Shown: piece after piece, positions 41,213 to 52,985 of the stretch | Layout of the letters: each line of letters starts with the position of its first letter | Position numbering within the stretch: position 1 is the stretch's first letter | Translations under genes and position numbers: made by a program | Notes under the pieces: model-generated | Told to the model about the DNA's origin: nothing | What the model saw: only the letters and a program-made list of their open reading frames with translations | Database searches by the model: none | Assembly: GCF_050947875.1 (NCBI RefSeq) | Contig: NC_134570.1 | Coordinates: forward strand, 227,029,265 to 227,093,264 | Source: Dermacentor variabilis | Lineage: Eukaryota > Arthropoda > Arachnida > Ixodida > Ixodidae | Length of the DNA stretch: 64,000 bases | Reading direction: 5' to 3'

Positions 41213-42156
41213 CGGGAGTAATTAGACATTATATATCTAGCAGAGCGATTCTGAACTGATTCGAGCATTGCAATGTGAAAGTTAGTGTATGGATCCTATA
41301 CTGATGCAGCGTATTCAATCTTCGAACGCACTAGTGTTTTGTACAGTAGCAGTTTTAAGGGGATAGGGGCAAGGGGAAAGTTGCGACGAATGAAACCAAG
41401 CATGCGGTTGGCATCGTTTGTAATATACTAAATGTGCGCCTTCCAGGACAGATCATCTGTTATTTGAACACCGAAGTACTTATACTTGCTAACGCTGGTC
41501 AGTGGGGAGTCATTAAGGAAGTATGTGCACGGAGTGATTTGTTTCGTCATGCATGTAAATCACATTAATTTGCATTTTTAATGTGAAGTTTCATAAGCCA
41601 AGTATTACACCAAGTTGAAATATTGTTCATATCACTTTTAAAAGCGCACGCATCACTTCAGTTAGTAACTTCACTGTATAAAACACAATCATCAGCGAAA
41701 AATCTTATTTTGGAAGCAATTGAAGAGGGAAGGTCATTAATATAGATAAGAAAAAGAAGAGGTCCTAGTACTGATTCTTGCGGAACGCCAGATGTTACGG
41801 GGCAAATAGGGGAGTCATGATCTTTAGCATTTACATATTGGTGCCGATTACCTAAGAAACACTCTATCCACTTCAGCACAGCAGTATCAATATTTAATTT
41901 ACATAGCTTATAAAGTAACAGTTGATGTGAGACGGTGTCAGAAGCCTTTGCAAAATCGATAAATATAAAATCAAAAAAGAATATCGGTCCAAAAGGGAAA
42001 CTAAGTCATTAGTGAATGCAATTAACTGAGTTTCGCAAGAATGGTGCTTACAAAAACCATGCTGTGAATCTGTAAAGAACGAATTATATTACAAATTATG
42101 AACAAAGTGCGAATAAATACGTTCAAGAAGCTTGCACGGAACTGCTGTCAAGGAGA

Positions 42157-42424
42157 ACCCACCGCGGTTGCTCAGTGGCTATGGTGTTAGGCTGCTGAGC
42201 ACGAGTTCGCGGGATCGAATCCCGGCCACGGCGACCGCATTTCGATGGGGGCGAAATGCGAAAACACCCGTGTTCTTAGATTTAGGTGCACGTTAAAGAA
42301 CCCCAGGTGGTCGAAATTTCCGGAGTCCTCCACTACGGCGTGCCTCATAATCAGAAAATGGTTTTGGCACGTAAAACCCCATAATTTATGATGTCAAGGC
42401 ACGTAAAATCCCGTAATTTATGAT
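42157..42424 (+). mobile_element. tRNA-derived SINE (Ruka-like, tick)
   Basis: Starts CCGCGGTTGCTCAGTGGCTA, a pol III A-box context, with a B-box in GGGATCGAATCCC at 42211-42223. The body has CACGTTAAAGAACCCCAGG and TCCGGAGTCCTCCACTACGG, typical of the abundant tick tRNA-SINE. The 3' end is a doubled ~33-bp unit, GGCACGTAAAACCCCATAAT then GGCACGTAAAATCCCGTAAT. The flanks GTCAAGGAGA (42147-42156) and GTTAAAGAGA (42425-42434) look like a 10-bp target duplication with two changes. The family name is by recollection of the type, not a search. Confidence 0.8.
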
Positions 42425-43804
42425 GTTAAAGAGATAGGTCTACAGTTATTTAGATTATAAACGTCACCAGACTTGCCGGCAGGAGCCACCTTGACAATCC
42501 TCCAATCGTCAGGTAGCGATACGCGTAGGTGGGACTGTGTAAAAAGTTCGCACATCAGGGATGAACATAAACACATACTCTTCAGAAACTTATAGTTGAT
42601 GCCGTCGATATCTACAGCTGATGCAAAATTTCTTTTCTGAATAAGCTTTGCAACCTTTTTATCACTAATAGTAGTTGGTTCCATCTGTTCCGATTTTGAA
42701 ACTACAATATCTGGTAGAGTAAGCAGCGCAGCATTGGTAACCGATGAGAAAAACGTATTATTGAAAACAGTGCAACACCTGTGAGCTAGAACTGAGACGC
42801 AATTTCCGGAATGAAGTCGAATATTTTTTGTTTTGCGTATTGATGGCGTTCTAAAATTTTTGTGGGCTGGAAGCAAGCAAATGAGGCAGAGTGTCATGAT
42901 AAAAATATGCTTAGCGAGCTGTTAGGCCTGCTTGTATTGTGACGCAGCAGTCAGATAACGGTGCCATTTATCAGCAATTCGTGCGTGCTTTAGCTGCCGA
43001 TGGATGCGTTTTTTCTTGTTTAGCAGGCGGTTTAGCGATACGCTAAACCAGGGGCTTGTTTAAGACAATTAACGAGACGAAGGGGAATGAAAATGTAAGT
43101 TCGTTCACCTTCGCTTTAAATACGCACCAGTTTTCATCGACAGAACGCGTCCAGAACTCCGGGAAGAAGGTGCCAGTGAAGCGCTCTAGCTCTTAATTAA
43201 CGGCTTGAAAATCCGCCTTGTTGTAGTTGCTTAGTACCTTTTAGCGCACTGAAGAGCGAGGGGAGCGCGACGGCATAGTTAGATGAACTGCATTGTCGTC
43301 ATGCCCGGAAGAGAGCTAATTGAAGATATATTTTCGCGTGAGGTGGTTAGCACAAGATCGAGTATACTGGCAGATGTCCGGGTAACACGGGATGGTTGTT
43401 CTATAACTTGTACAAGGTTGAATGTAAAACACAAGCCAATGAATGTAGAACATTCAGGATGCAGCAGGCAAGACACGAAAGGAGGGGCTGTTCTATGGAA
43501 TTGCGGGAAGGTTGAAGTCACCAAAGACGTAAAGAGGAGCCCTCGGAAACTTAGAAAGGGCCATATTTATGACGTCACGGAGGTCGTCGCAGAAGGAAGC
43601 CGGCGAGCGAGGGGTTCGGTAACATGCGCAAAATACAACGTCCTTTTGATTAAAACGAATACTAGTGCTAACACATTCCAGAGAAGCATTCACAGGCACG
43701 TTATAGAAAAGATTGCATCTGATACGGCAATCAGAACACCGCCACCTACACGCTCGAACCGGCCACATCTGTAAATATTAGAATTTTCCTCACAAGTGTG
43801 TGTG

Positions 43805-44075
43805 TGAGAGAGAGAGACAACATTATTTAGTAGCCTGCAGAACGACACCATAGCTAAATGGCGCCACGTCGCGTGCCCTGGCGTCCTATCAGCGGGCGGT
43901 GGTCTCAACTGCAGCGCGCGCTGCTCCCGCGGTCGGTCGCCCTGAGGGGCAACGTTCCGTCGGTTTCGCTCGGCCTTTGTCTTTCAAGAGCCGCCGAGAC
44001 CTGCTGGACGACCCAGGTTTGGCTTTCGTGGTCGTAGCATTCCACCACAGCCGCGAGTCGCGGCGGAAACGTGAC
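43805..44075 (-). mobile_element. Short 3' fragment of RNase H-type LINE
   Basis: Minus-strand frame gives RLAAVVECYDHESQTWVVQQ then VSAALERQRPSETDG, the C-terminal tail seen in I-type tick LINEs, followed by a 3' UTR with CTAAATAATGTTGTCTCTCTC. It separates two parts of the CR1-like endonuclease (FRELFIC on one side, EENSNIYRCGRF on the other). Confidence 0.55.
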
Positions 44076-44229
44076 AAATGAACAGTTCCCGAAAATCAAC
44101 TTGTCCGAACAACCATGTATCGGTCAGGATAATCACATCCGCAAGGCAAATGTCGGCTCAAGATGACAATGAATCCCGTTTACTCAGAATGCTCCTGATA
44201 TTAGTAAAAAATAATCGAGTAATCTGGAC

Positions 44230-44955
44230 TAGTTAAGGCCTGAGCGGCCACATTTTGCTATGCCGAACCGAAAAATGAAGTTGATATAGTCCAAGTTGAA
44301 GCGTCATTTTCAGAGGCACGCGCATATTGAGCCTGTACTTTGCATACGGCGTCAATGTCGGCAGGATATACATAACATTTATTGCTGACGTACAGCCTGT
44401 TGTTCCACAAGTTATATTTGTGGCCAATTGCTTTCCCATAGTCCATGGGCTTTCTTCACGAGTGTCTAGTTCTTCTGCAAAAGTCCTCCTGTATAGAAAC
44501 GCCAGTGTTTTTCAGTCTTGATCTCCGACTGTAAATGTTACCTTCAACTTTGAACGACGCGAACTTTACAACGATAGGTCGGCATTTGTTTGAAGCGACA
44601 AGGCGCTCGCAATGCCTTCATCGGGCAGAGCAAAGGAGCTCGGAATGTGTGCACATGTCTTCCGCTCAGACTGCGCCCATGTTTCATTTGCTACATCATC
44701 AACACCGTAAAATATAGGATTATCTCTTCGAGATTCGTATTCAAATTGGTCAAGGCGTGTCGGAAGAAGGTAAGTCTCATCATGAACAGCCTTGGTTACA
44801 AGGTTTTGCAGGACAGTCCTATCCAGGAATGCTGTAGAAACACTCGCCTTTGCTTCGAGTGCTGCCAGTCGATCTAATGCGTCTGACACCGTTTCTTCCA
44901 GCGGATTTTGACCGGCCTCAAGCTGCTTTTGCACCGTTTCAAGCTGTCTCTGGAA
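44230..44955 (-). pseudogene. CR1-like LINE ORF1, partial
   Basis: Minus-strand pieces: a coiled coil (KQLEAGQNPLEETVSDALD, RLAALEAKASVSTAF), then the nucleic-acid-binding core YESRRDNPIFYGVDDVANET, and in other frames RPIVVKFASFKV and KYNLWNNRLYVSNKCYVYPA. This layout, coiled coil then ESRRDN..YGV, is that of ORF1 proteins with an RRM-type core. The 5' end is cut off at the junction with the Jockey-type element. The LINE starting at 63708 has a similar coiled coil. Confidence 0.65.
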
Positions 44956-45460
44956 TTGTCTACGTCATATACAACACCGGCCGTAGAGTCATGATCGTCT
45001 TGTTTACAGCAGCGCACGCTGATGCCTTAACCTTGCTCAAGATGTCTAGCGCGCTGCGCTTTGTGACGTCTATTTCGAGAATGTTCTTACGGGTGTTGAT
45101 TCTTACATCTTTGATCTGACCCTGAACAAGAGCCTCGAGCGACACCGATGTAGCTTGGCGGTTGAGCCGGTCTAGATTGTCGCTAGCAGCCACAAGCATA
45201 AATAAATTTGTTTGGTCCGATGACTTTCGTGTCGGGATCACAGTTGTCTTGTTGAAGGAGATGTCCTGACGAGTCGTTGTTTCTTTGCTTTGTGCTTTGC
45301 TACAGGCAGGAAGACACTGTCATCCGATGTTTCATCAGTGGTCCCTGAGTAGATCACAGTGTCCTCGATGTCGGTGTCACTCGGGCGACTAGACAGCTTT
45401 TTCTGAGCGGCCGCTGTTGACGTGGAAGAACCCGGCGCCCCTCCAGGTGACTCCATGTTC
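44956..45460 (-). pseudogene. Jockey-type LINE ORF1, 5' half
   Basis: Starts at a minus-strand ATG near 45455 (MESPGGAPGSSTSTAAAQKK). Ser/Asp-rich N-terminus, then NLDRLNRQATSVSLEALVQG, QIKDVRINTRKNILEIDVTK and RSALDILSKVKASACAAV in a second frame, and finally TAGVVYDVDNS in a third before the junction at about 44955. This is the conserved N-terminal region of Jockey-group ORF1s found in ticks. The knuckle half lies at 39405-39818. Confidence 0.7.
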
Positions 45461-45899
45461 GTCGCCGTAGTTAAGAGGCGGCGTCTCCCGCAAAGTAGCT
45501 TGAAATTCGCAGAGGGAAAAAAGCAGCGTTCCACACAACACACACTTCGTCCCCCGCAGGGGCGTCTGCGTTAGCCGGCGTTTGGTGTGTTGCGACACCA
45601 CGTACCCGAGCACACGAGGGTTGGACCCTCCCGCGTGTAGCCGTGCGCGGCTTAGCCGTGTCTGGGGAAAAGGGGATTCTGGGGGTTGAGCCGATGCTGG
45701 GTGTTTGGACTTTTAAGGCCCCCCGGCGGAGGCAACACACCTCTTTGGCCTCTGCTTCACGTAGACGGCACCTCCAGACTGACCCACCTGGAGGAAATCG
45801 GCAGTCGCCTTTTCCTGTCCTCCTCTCCAATCTTCGTCTTTCTCTCCCACTTTCTCATCTTTCCTGTCTTCTCTTCACTTCTTATTACTTCCGTATTTC
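45461..45899 (-). other. 5' leader of Jockey-type LINE and divergent boundary
   Basis: From 45460 to about 45830 the minus strand looks like the GC-rich untranslated leader of the Jockey-type element. The pyrimidine-rich stretch 45800-45900 leads into the leader of the plus-strand I-type LINE. The two elements stand head to head; I cannot fix the boundary. Confidence 0.45.
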
Positions 45900-46067
45900 C
45901 TGGCGGCAAGGGTTAACCGTGTGTGATATATTCAACCTTGGGTATATACATTAGGTTATAGTGGCGCTGTATAGCTGGCGTCTGCAGGTTTCTTGGAACC
46001 TGTAGCATCCCCTTGTTGGGCTCTGTGGTGGGTGGCTACCACCGCCACCGAATTTTGAAACCATCCA

Positions 46068-47260
46068 ATGGCAGAAGCGTTCCCGCGACTTTCAGATCGG
46101 CCTCTGAAAAGAGGTCGTACCGAAGCAACCTTTCAGTTCTTTTTAAAACCAAGCCAAGACACATTCCCGAAATACCATGTTCTTCATAGTGAAGGCAACA
46201 CCACCGTTAGAAAACTGTCACCATTCATAGTTTCGAAATGCCTAGCAAACACAATTGGAGCTGGTTACAAAGCCTCGAAGATGGCTAGCGGAGACCTCCT
46301 CCTTGAACTGACCAAAAAAGATCAACTTGAAAAACTCGCCGAACTCACCACTATCGGTGACATCAAAGTGACAATCTCTCCACACCGCTCACTGAACACA
46401 AGCAGAGGAGTTATATCAGAAGAAGACTTCCTGAACCTCAGTGATGAAGAGCTCCTCGAAGGATTTCAGGAGCAAAACGTAATTAAGGTACAGAGAATCA
46501 CACTACGACGCAATGACCAACAGATTCCGACGAAACATGTGATATTGACATTTGGTAGCAGCACAGTACCTAGTTCACTCGACGCAGGATATTTGAAAAT
46601 CAACGTGAGGCCGTACATACCGAACCCGAGGCGGTGTTTCAAGTGCCAGAGGTTTGGGCATGGATCACAATCATGCAGAGGCAAAGAAACATGTGCGAAA
46701 TGTAGTGCCAATGACCATCCTTCTGATAACTGCAATGCTCCCGCACAGTGTGTAAATTGCAAGGGCGATCATCCAGCTTATTCACAGAGTTGCCCTTGCT
46801 GGAAAAGAGAAAAAGAAATAATTGCAATAACTGTAAAGGAAAAGATTTCATTCTATGAAGCCAGGAAAAGGCTAGCGCACTTACCTCAAGTAAGCTATGC
46901 CAGTGTGACGCGGCAGGGGGCAGCGCCACACCGGTCTCAGGAATCTACAGGGTCCACGTCCGGTACCCCTGCAGAGACCCCAACCGCCCCCTTGGTGGAT
47001 GCAGCCAGTGCTGCTCCATCAGAAACGAAGACGCGCGACGGCAGACCACACTGCCGCAGGGCCCGAAGTTGAACCGTACCCCACGGCCTGAGACGCGCGT
47101 CTCGGCGCCTGGCTCTCGATCGTCCAGTGCCTCGGAAAAGGCGATGGAGGTCGATCCAAAAACCCCGGCGTCATTGACGCCAAAAGACCGGCGCTCCTTG
47201 GAGCGCTTACAGAAGGAGAAACATATTGTAACTCCGGTGAGAAAGGGAAAGGTAACCTGA
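46068..47260 (+). pseudogene. I-type LINE ORF1: Gag-like protein with three CCHC knuckles
   Basis: Starts MAEAFPRLSDRPLKRGR at ATG 46068. Residues about 20-170 include an RRM-like region (FQFFLKPSQDTFPKYHVL, LKINVRPYIPNPRRC). Three knuckles follow between about 189 and 245: CFKCQRFGHGSQSC, CAKCSANDHPSDNC and CVNCKGDHPAYSQSC. Then KREKEIIAITVKEKISFYEA and a Thr/Pro/Ser-rich tail. The frame closes at 47072, but the sequence continues sensibly (LNRTPRPETRVSAPGSRSSS) in another frame to 47260, so one frameshift near 47035 is likely. It would coat LINE RNA. Apart from the shift it is well kept. Confidence 0.85.
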
Positions 47261-47363
47261 ACGGTTACCGCCCTTTATATGGGTAATACGCTTTTTCAAA
47301 ACACGTCACCTACAACTTGTAAGCTCACGCACATAAGTAATCTTTTTTTCCAAATCCAATAAG

Positions 47364-50300
47364 ATGGCTTTTATCATTCATTGGAATTGCAGAGGCCTAA
47401 TCCACAATCTAGGTGACATCAAAGATATTATAAGTAAATTATCACCAGTGGCATTCTGCCTCCAAGAAACAAACCTAGGACCCAAACATACACATTTTCT
47501 TAAAGGTTTTACTGTCGTAAGAAAAGACCGCGAGCACTCCAGTCGTTTATCAGGAGGTGTCGCTATTGTCGTCCAAAGCGGCATTCCCACACGGAACGTT
47601 TTGTTAAATACTCCGTATGAGGCAGTAGCTGCCACCGTTTTGTCATTTAAGACTGTCACCCTCTGTTCATTGTACATTCCTCCCCATAGCCATCTCAAAA
47701 CTCGAGATTTAGAAGATTTAATTGACCAGCTGCCGGAGCCTTTTGTTTTAGTTGATTTTAATGCTCACTGCACTCTTTGGGGTAGCGATAAGAATGACCA
47801 AAGAGGACAACTTATCGAAGATTTTATTTTGACCAATAACATCTGTCTTTTAAATTCAGGTGCACCAACTCATTTTTCACCGAGTTCACGTACTTTCAGC
47901 TGCATTGATTTAGCATTCTGCTCTCCCGACATTTTTACATATTTTAAATGGGATGTACTGGAGACGTCATATGGCAGTGATCATCTACCGGGTATAATCA
48001 ACCTCACATCAACACTACTCATAATATATCACAAACCGCGCCATTGGAAACTACAAATGGCAGACTGGTCTGTTTTCACAGAAAGTGCCAGGCTGAAGGA
48101 GCTTACTTTAACAGATTTAAGCATTGACGAAATTAATGAAAAAATTTACTAACTGTATTATTTCTGCAGCCGAAAAGGCCATTCCGCAATCTTCTGGCGT
48201 TGTTCCGAAAAAGCTTAATCCTTGGTGGTCACATGAATGCACCGTAGCTAAAAAGCAGGAAAATGAGGCCTGGGGAATCTTACGCAGGTACCCAGCATAT
48301 AACGACCTTCTAAATTTTAAACAAGCCAAAGCGAAAGCTCGATATATCCGGAGACAGGCAGAAAAATCTTCCTGGCAAAAATATGTATCGACAACTAATA
48401 GCACCGTCACATCCAAAAGGATGTGGGAACAGGTCAGGAAGGTTAAGGGGGACTACTCATCATACACGATACCCATACTCACACCTTCAGGCACTCAAAC
48501 AACACTACAAGAACAAGCGAATATACTTGGGGAACATTTTTATAACATGTCTAGCTCGGCTAATTATTCAAACACGTTTTTAAAATACGAACTGTCAGCA
48601 GAAAAGGAGAAGCTACCAACTGCTTGGATGTCAAGGGATGAATACAACACTCCATTCACGGTGCAAGAACTTAACAGGGTCCCCTGTGCTGGCAAAACAA
48701 CTGCAGTAGGTCCCGACCGGATCCATTATTCCATGCTTGCACACCTGTCCCAAGCATCCGTAGAGGCTCTCCTTGAATTTTTTAACAAAGTATTTGAATC
48801 TGGAAGCATGCCAAAGAGTTGGAAAAACGCAATAGTTGTGCCTTTCTTAAAAACAGGTAAATCTCCCACATCCCCAAGCAGCTTTCGACCCATTGCCCTG
48901 ACAAGCTGTTTGGCGAAATCATATGAAAGTCTCGTAAATGCAAGATTAACTTTCACGCTTCATACACGGAACTCCATTGATTTTCACCAGTGCGGCTATA
49001 AAAAAGGGTGTTCAACGACAGACCACCTCGTCCGACTTGAACACGAAATACGTGAAGCATTTCTACACAAACAGCACTGCCTGGCAGTGTTTTTCGACCT
49101 AGAAAAAGCGTACGACACCACGTGGAGATTTGGAATATTACGTGATCTCGCCTCATTAGGAATCCGTGGCAAAATGCTAAACTGTCTGGCTGATTTTATG
49201 TCCAACAGAACATTCCAAATCCGTCTAGGCACTGTGCTCTCGCGCACATTTATCCAAGAAAACGGCGTGCCACAAGGTTGCGTACTTAGCACAAAACTCT
49301 TTATAGTAAAAATGAACTCTGTCAACCACGTCATTCCCACCTCTGTTATGCACTCCATATACGTCGATGACCTGCAAATAGCGTGCCGCGCCTCAAACTT
49401 ACGAACATGTGAAAGGCAGCTCCAGATAACAATAATTAAACTAATGGAGTGGGCTGAGAAAAAATGGCTTCCGCTTCTCTACTCAGAAAAACGTTACAGT
49501 GCTTTTTTCGCAAAAACGAGGTTTGTACTTAGACCCGGATTTAAAATTGAATGATGTCGCGCTGCCGGTAAAACAAGAATATAAATTCTTGGGAGTAACC
49601 TTTGACAAAAAACTAAACTTCCTATCCCACAAGAAAACACTAAAGATTAAGGCAAATAAAGCATTGAATATCCTCAAAGTTTTATCTCATAAGCACTGGG
49701 GTTCCGACCGAACCTGCCTTCTACGTATTTACCGGTCTCTTGTGTGCGTAGCCTTTTAGACTACGGCTCCGTGGTATACGGCTCAGCCAGACAGTCCTAT
49801 GTCCAACGACTTGATCCAGTACATAACCTTGGATTGCGACTGGCAAGTGGTGCCGACAGAACGTCACCTATTCAAAGTTTATATGTTGAATGTAACGAAC
49901 CCTCATTACAGCAGCGCAGAGCATTACTCACATTCTCTTACGTACTCAGAATTCAGTCATCACCGCAACACATATGTTACAACATCGTCACACAATGAAA
50001 CTCACGCTTACACTACACAAGTAAACCAAACATGATTAGGCCACTTGTACTGCGGTATGAGCAATACTGTTGGGATTATGAAATTCCCCAGAAAGTCCTC
50101 CAGGTTGCCAAGAAATTAGAACGGTTGGCCCCGTGTTACGATTTCACGCAGTTGTGCGACTGGACATTCACACATTTAAGGAAAAGAGACACTCCACACG
50201 AACACATTATACAAGAATTCCGTGCTCTTCAGGACCAATATCAAAATCACATACAATTCTACACTGATGGGTCCAAAACAAAAGAACACGTGGGTGTAGG

Positions 50301-51074
50301 GGCCGTAACAGAAAATTGGGAAAGAAGTATTCGTCTACCAAAGCATGCCTCTGTTTTCACTGCTGAAGTTTACGCTGTATGGGTTGTAGTTAAAAAGACT
50401 ATCACTGGCAAGCACAAAAACATAGTCATATACACTGATTCCTTATGTACACTGAAGGCCCTAAATCTGAAATCTGAGTGTGAACCCCTGTTAGGGGATA
50501 TACTAAACATGGTCGCGCTTAATAAATACGGGAGATCAATCCGCTTCTGCTGGGTACCAAGTCATGTTGGGATACCGGGTAACGAAGCAGCCGATAGATG
50601 TGCATCGATGGCAGCGAACAAAGATATCACAAACACAACACTTCCATACAAAGATAGCATCCGCGCGATTAGAAAAGCCTTAACGGCGAAATGGCAACGT
50701 GAATGGGACCGTTGTGCTGACAACAAACTACATCTCACGAAACCCATAGTTGGCGAGTGGAAGTCATGCTATCATCAGGAGCGGTCCATCGAAGTAGTTT
50801 TATGCCGACTACGCATTGGGCACACACACCTCACACACAATTACTTACGAAAGAAGACACACCAACATGCGAGAAATGTCAACAGCCACTAACAGTTATG
50901 CACATATTACTCACATGTACGCAGACTGAAACACACACACGAACACTTTTGCACAAATTATATCAACTACGCATACCTTTACACCCTGCTCTAATTTTAG
51001 GTGATGATCCACTAGTACCATTATGTGACGTCCGTAAATTTCTAGATGACACTGGCTTTTTACATAAAATATAG
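47364..51074 (+). pseudogene. I-type LINE ORF2: endonuclease, RT, RNase H, knuckle
   Basis: 47364-48152: APE endonuclease with IIHWNCRGL, CLQETNLG, LVDFNAHCTLWG (a Gly of the usual GDFNAH is lost) and SYGSDHLPG. 48124-49554: RT with GPDRIHYSMLAHL, SSFRPIALTSCLAK, VFFDLEKAYDTTW, GVPQGCVLSTKLF and catalytic YVDDLQIA. 49499-49998: thumb in two frames (KFLGVTFDKKLNFLSHKK; LLDYGSVVYGSA). 50032-50892: RNase H with FYTDGSKTKEHVGVGAV, TAEVYAVWVVVK, IYTDSLCTLKAL and WVPSHVGIPGNEAAD. The last frame, to 51074, holds a C-x2-C..H..C knuckle (CEKCQQPLTVMHILLTC) and ends GFLHKI. All catalytic residues are readable, but the shifts prevent a full product. Confidence 0.88.
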
Positions 51075-51171
51075 ATTAACAAAGCCTCTTCCTTCATAAA
51101 CTGGATTTTAAAACACCTCGTGTTTGGCGCAGCATAGTCCTAGCCGCTTTTGCGCCATTGAACCCCATTTA

Positions 51172-51187
51172 ACTAACTAACTAACAC
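51172..51187 (+). repeat. (TAAC)4 tail of the I-type LINE
   Basis: TAACTAACTAACTAAC follows TTGAACCCCATT about 100 bp after the ORF2 stop. Short tandem tails are usual for I-group elements. Confidence 0.8.
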
Positions 51188-52985
51188 TTCATCGTCTTCC
51201 TCACCATTTTTCAAAATTTTCTACGCTACTGGGACGCGCAAATGACCCAAAATGTGCCTCCATCGAATGCTGCGGCCCGTCCGCGGGAGCCAAAGAGAAA
51301 AAAATTGTGCCGTGCGCAACGTGCGCAGACGGCGCGCGAGGAGAATCGAGGAGGAAAGCGCCGCGGGGAGGAAAGTGTCGCTACTTTCGAATTATCAAAG
51401 GGACAGCCCGGCCTGTTCTACCAACTCGCTCGGGGACACCGGCCTTGGGTAGACAGATGCTCGCCTCGTTCGGTATGAAAGGCGAGACCAGGCAGCTCAA
51501 ACCATGGTGGCATGGCTGCCCCGCCTTAAGTGCCAGGCACCCGCCCCTTTTCCCTCCATCATCACCCCCAACAGTCACGCGCATTCGGCCACGCAATTAA
51601 TACAATCTAAACCCCTATCACACCTACAAAATTTTATTTAATTGTTTATAAAATTAAGTTCCTTGCCTACCCAAGAAAAAATGTTTGCAGCATACGGTGC
51701 ATGGTATACCGTCCGTGGGAAGGCAAGCTTAATTGGTCGCTGTTGGCTTTGTGTCTTGCTTCACTGTTGAGCGGCACTTACTGATTGCGCAGTAATAACT
51801 AGCTTCGCACCATGGCTGCAGATTGTGCTGTACTACACCATGTGTTCCAAAAAGACAAACTTTTTGTATGCTCCGAAGCTGCTCCAAAATCCTGGTGTGG
51901 CTGCTCCTAAACTGCTCCAGAACGACATCTTTCCTGCTCCAAATATTGCCCCTAATCCTAAACTGGCTGAACCACCACTGCCGTTGCTATAGCAACGGCA
52001 CGTGGAAGCCTCCTCCCACGTCCGACCCCTCCCCGCTTGCACATACCATTTATCGTCTGCTCCTTTTGCTTCGCAGAAAGACTTTAGCAGTTTAAATATT
52101 TTGTTTTACTCATTCAACCTTACGATTTATTGCAGGTCATATTGTAGATGGGTGATACATGGTTTTGTACAAGAAACAGCACAGAACAAAAAGAAAATCA
52201 ACTAAATACAAAAATTAGGAAAGGAAGGAAAGTGGGAACAGAAATTACGCACGACAAAATGAAGCAAGAAAGGCTTTTGAGCGATGTCCGAATGTAGTGA
52301 AAACGATGTTTTATTGCAAGGGTGCCTTATATAACTGTTTTTTACCCGAGAGTCATTCGTGTAGGTAGATATTCTGCTTGCTTTTTTTCTCGCAACGCTG
52401 GTGAAGCTGCAGATCAGGTGGTGCTGCGAAGAGAAAAATTCCCCCGTCCTTTGCCAGGCCTAGATTTAGGGTCAGGCTCAAAACATCGTTTGCTGTTCTT
52501 CAGTGCCACGTCTTCAAACACGAGCATTAACAACACATATCGTTTCATGGTGCATGATTAAATATAGTTCGGACATAGGAAAGAAATCGCCCAACACGAA
52601 AAGCATGTAGCACGTGACTCACAGCTTGGAGAACAGCGTCACTTCCACGCAGGCGTACGGACGTGAAAGACCATCGAGTACTTCTGTAGCGTCCCTTCGT
52701 ACATTATTTTTCGTCTTCTTTCATAAAGGGCTGTACAAATGCTTTGCATACGCGCAGCAAAAGTGATATGTGTATATTTACACTTTTTATATTTGTGCCT
52801 ATATGTTTTTTTTTCATTTGATTAGTGTTGAACCCAGACGGCCGAGCTCCCGAGATTCTCACAAACGACGCGGTCTACGCGCGCAGCCTCCGACCTCCGG
52901 AACACATGGAAGCAAACTCGCAGAATAAAGAACGCAACCTGTTGAAATATTACCACATGCCTCGGCAGATGGCGCTACGCGAGAA
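51188..52985. other. Unassigned sequence
   Basis: No supported gene. 51240-51600 is GC-rich with overlapping short frames on both strands and no domain. 51860-51990 repeats GCTGCTCC/CTGCTCC motifs. A 20-bp perfect palindrome lies at 51980-51999. 52080-52985 is AT-rich without recognisable content. Confidence 0.4.
51980..51999. promoter_or_regulatory. 20-bp perfect palindrome resembling an RFX X-box
   Basis: GCCGTTGCTATAGCAACGGC is its own reverse complement. Its core GTTGCTATAGCAAC fits the X-box pattern bound by RFX-family factors (GTTGCY, 2-bp spacer, RGCAAC). No promoter or gene start is recognised next to it, so function is speculative. Confidence 0.4.

Larger units (their letters stand above)
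40300..44200 (-). pseudogene. CR1-like LINE ORF2, interrupted by three insertions
   Basis: Endonuclease pieces at 43768-43279: VVFCACYRTPRSPASFCDD, APLYVFGDFNLPAIP and SASILDLVLTT. RT fingers 42897-42418: VDIDGINYKFLK, LPDDWRIVKVAPAGKSGD, NLNNCRPISLTS. RT palm 41879-41658: [26 protein letters not shown] and the catalytic FFADDCVLY. The thumb follows with QNRSARYIMSNYSR near 41225, and the end, RLASALGIKKALNLPDLS to SSPSTILRNLKMLL, lies at 40630-40300. Order and motifs ([16 protein letters not shown]) are those of CR1/Jockey-group RTs without RNase H. Stops, shifts and inserted elements make it non-functional. Confidence 0.8.
39820..44955 (-). mobile_element. CR1-like LINE inserted in Jockey-type ORF1, itself a nest
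   Basis: Minus-strand LINE with ORF1 (44955-44230), endonuclease (about 44200-43280), RT (about 42900-41230) and C-terminal part to about 40300, then a 3' UTR to about 39820. It carries younger insertions at 39932-40292, 40630-41212, 42157-42424 and 43805-44075. On both sides lies a Jockey-type ORF1 that would be continuous without it. Only GAGA/AGAGA-type short matches are seen as a possible target duplication, so exact ends are uncertain. Confidence 0.72.
45900..51187 (+). mobile_element. I-type LINE with RNase H, nearly full length
   Basis: Plus-strand non-LTR element of about 5.3 kb: leader, ORF1 with three CCHC knuckles (46068-47260), ORF2 with endonuclease, RT and RNase H (47364-51074), and a tail TAACTAACTAACTAAC at 51172-51187. 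The presence of RNase H and a short A-rich repeat tail fit the I group. About five frameshifts break ORF2; ORF1 has one. Confidence 0.85.

Noticed and set aside
51242..51600. Three overlapping plus-strand frames in a GC-rich stretch
   Set aside because: All are of similar length, low-complexity and without domains; none can be preferred.
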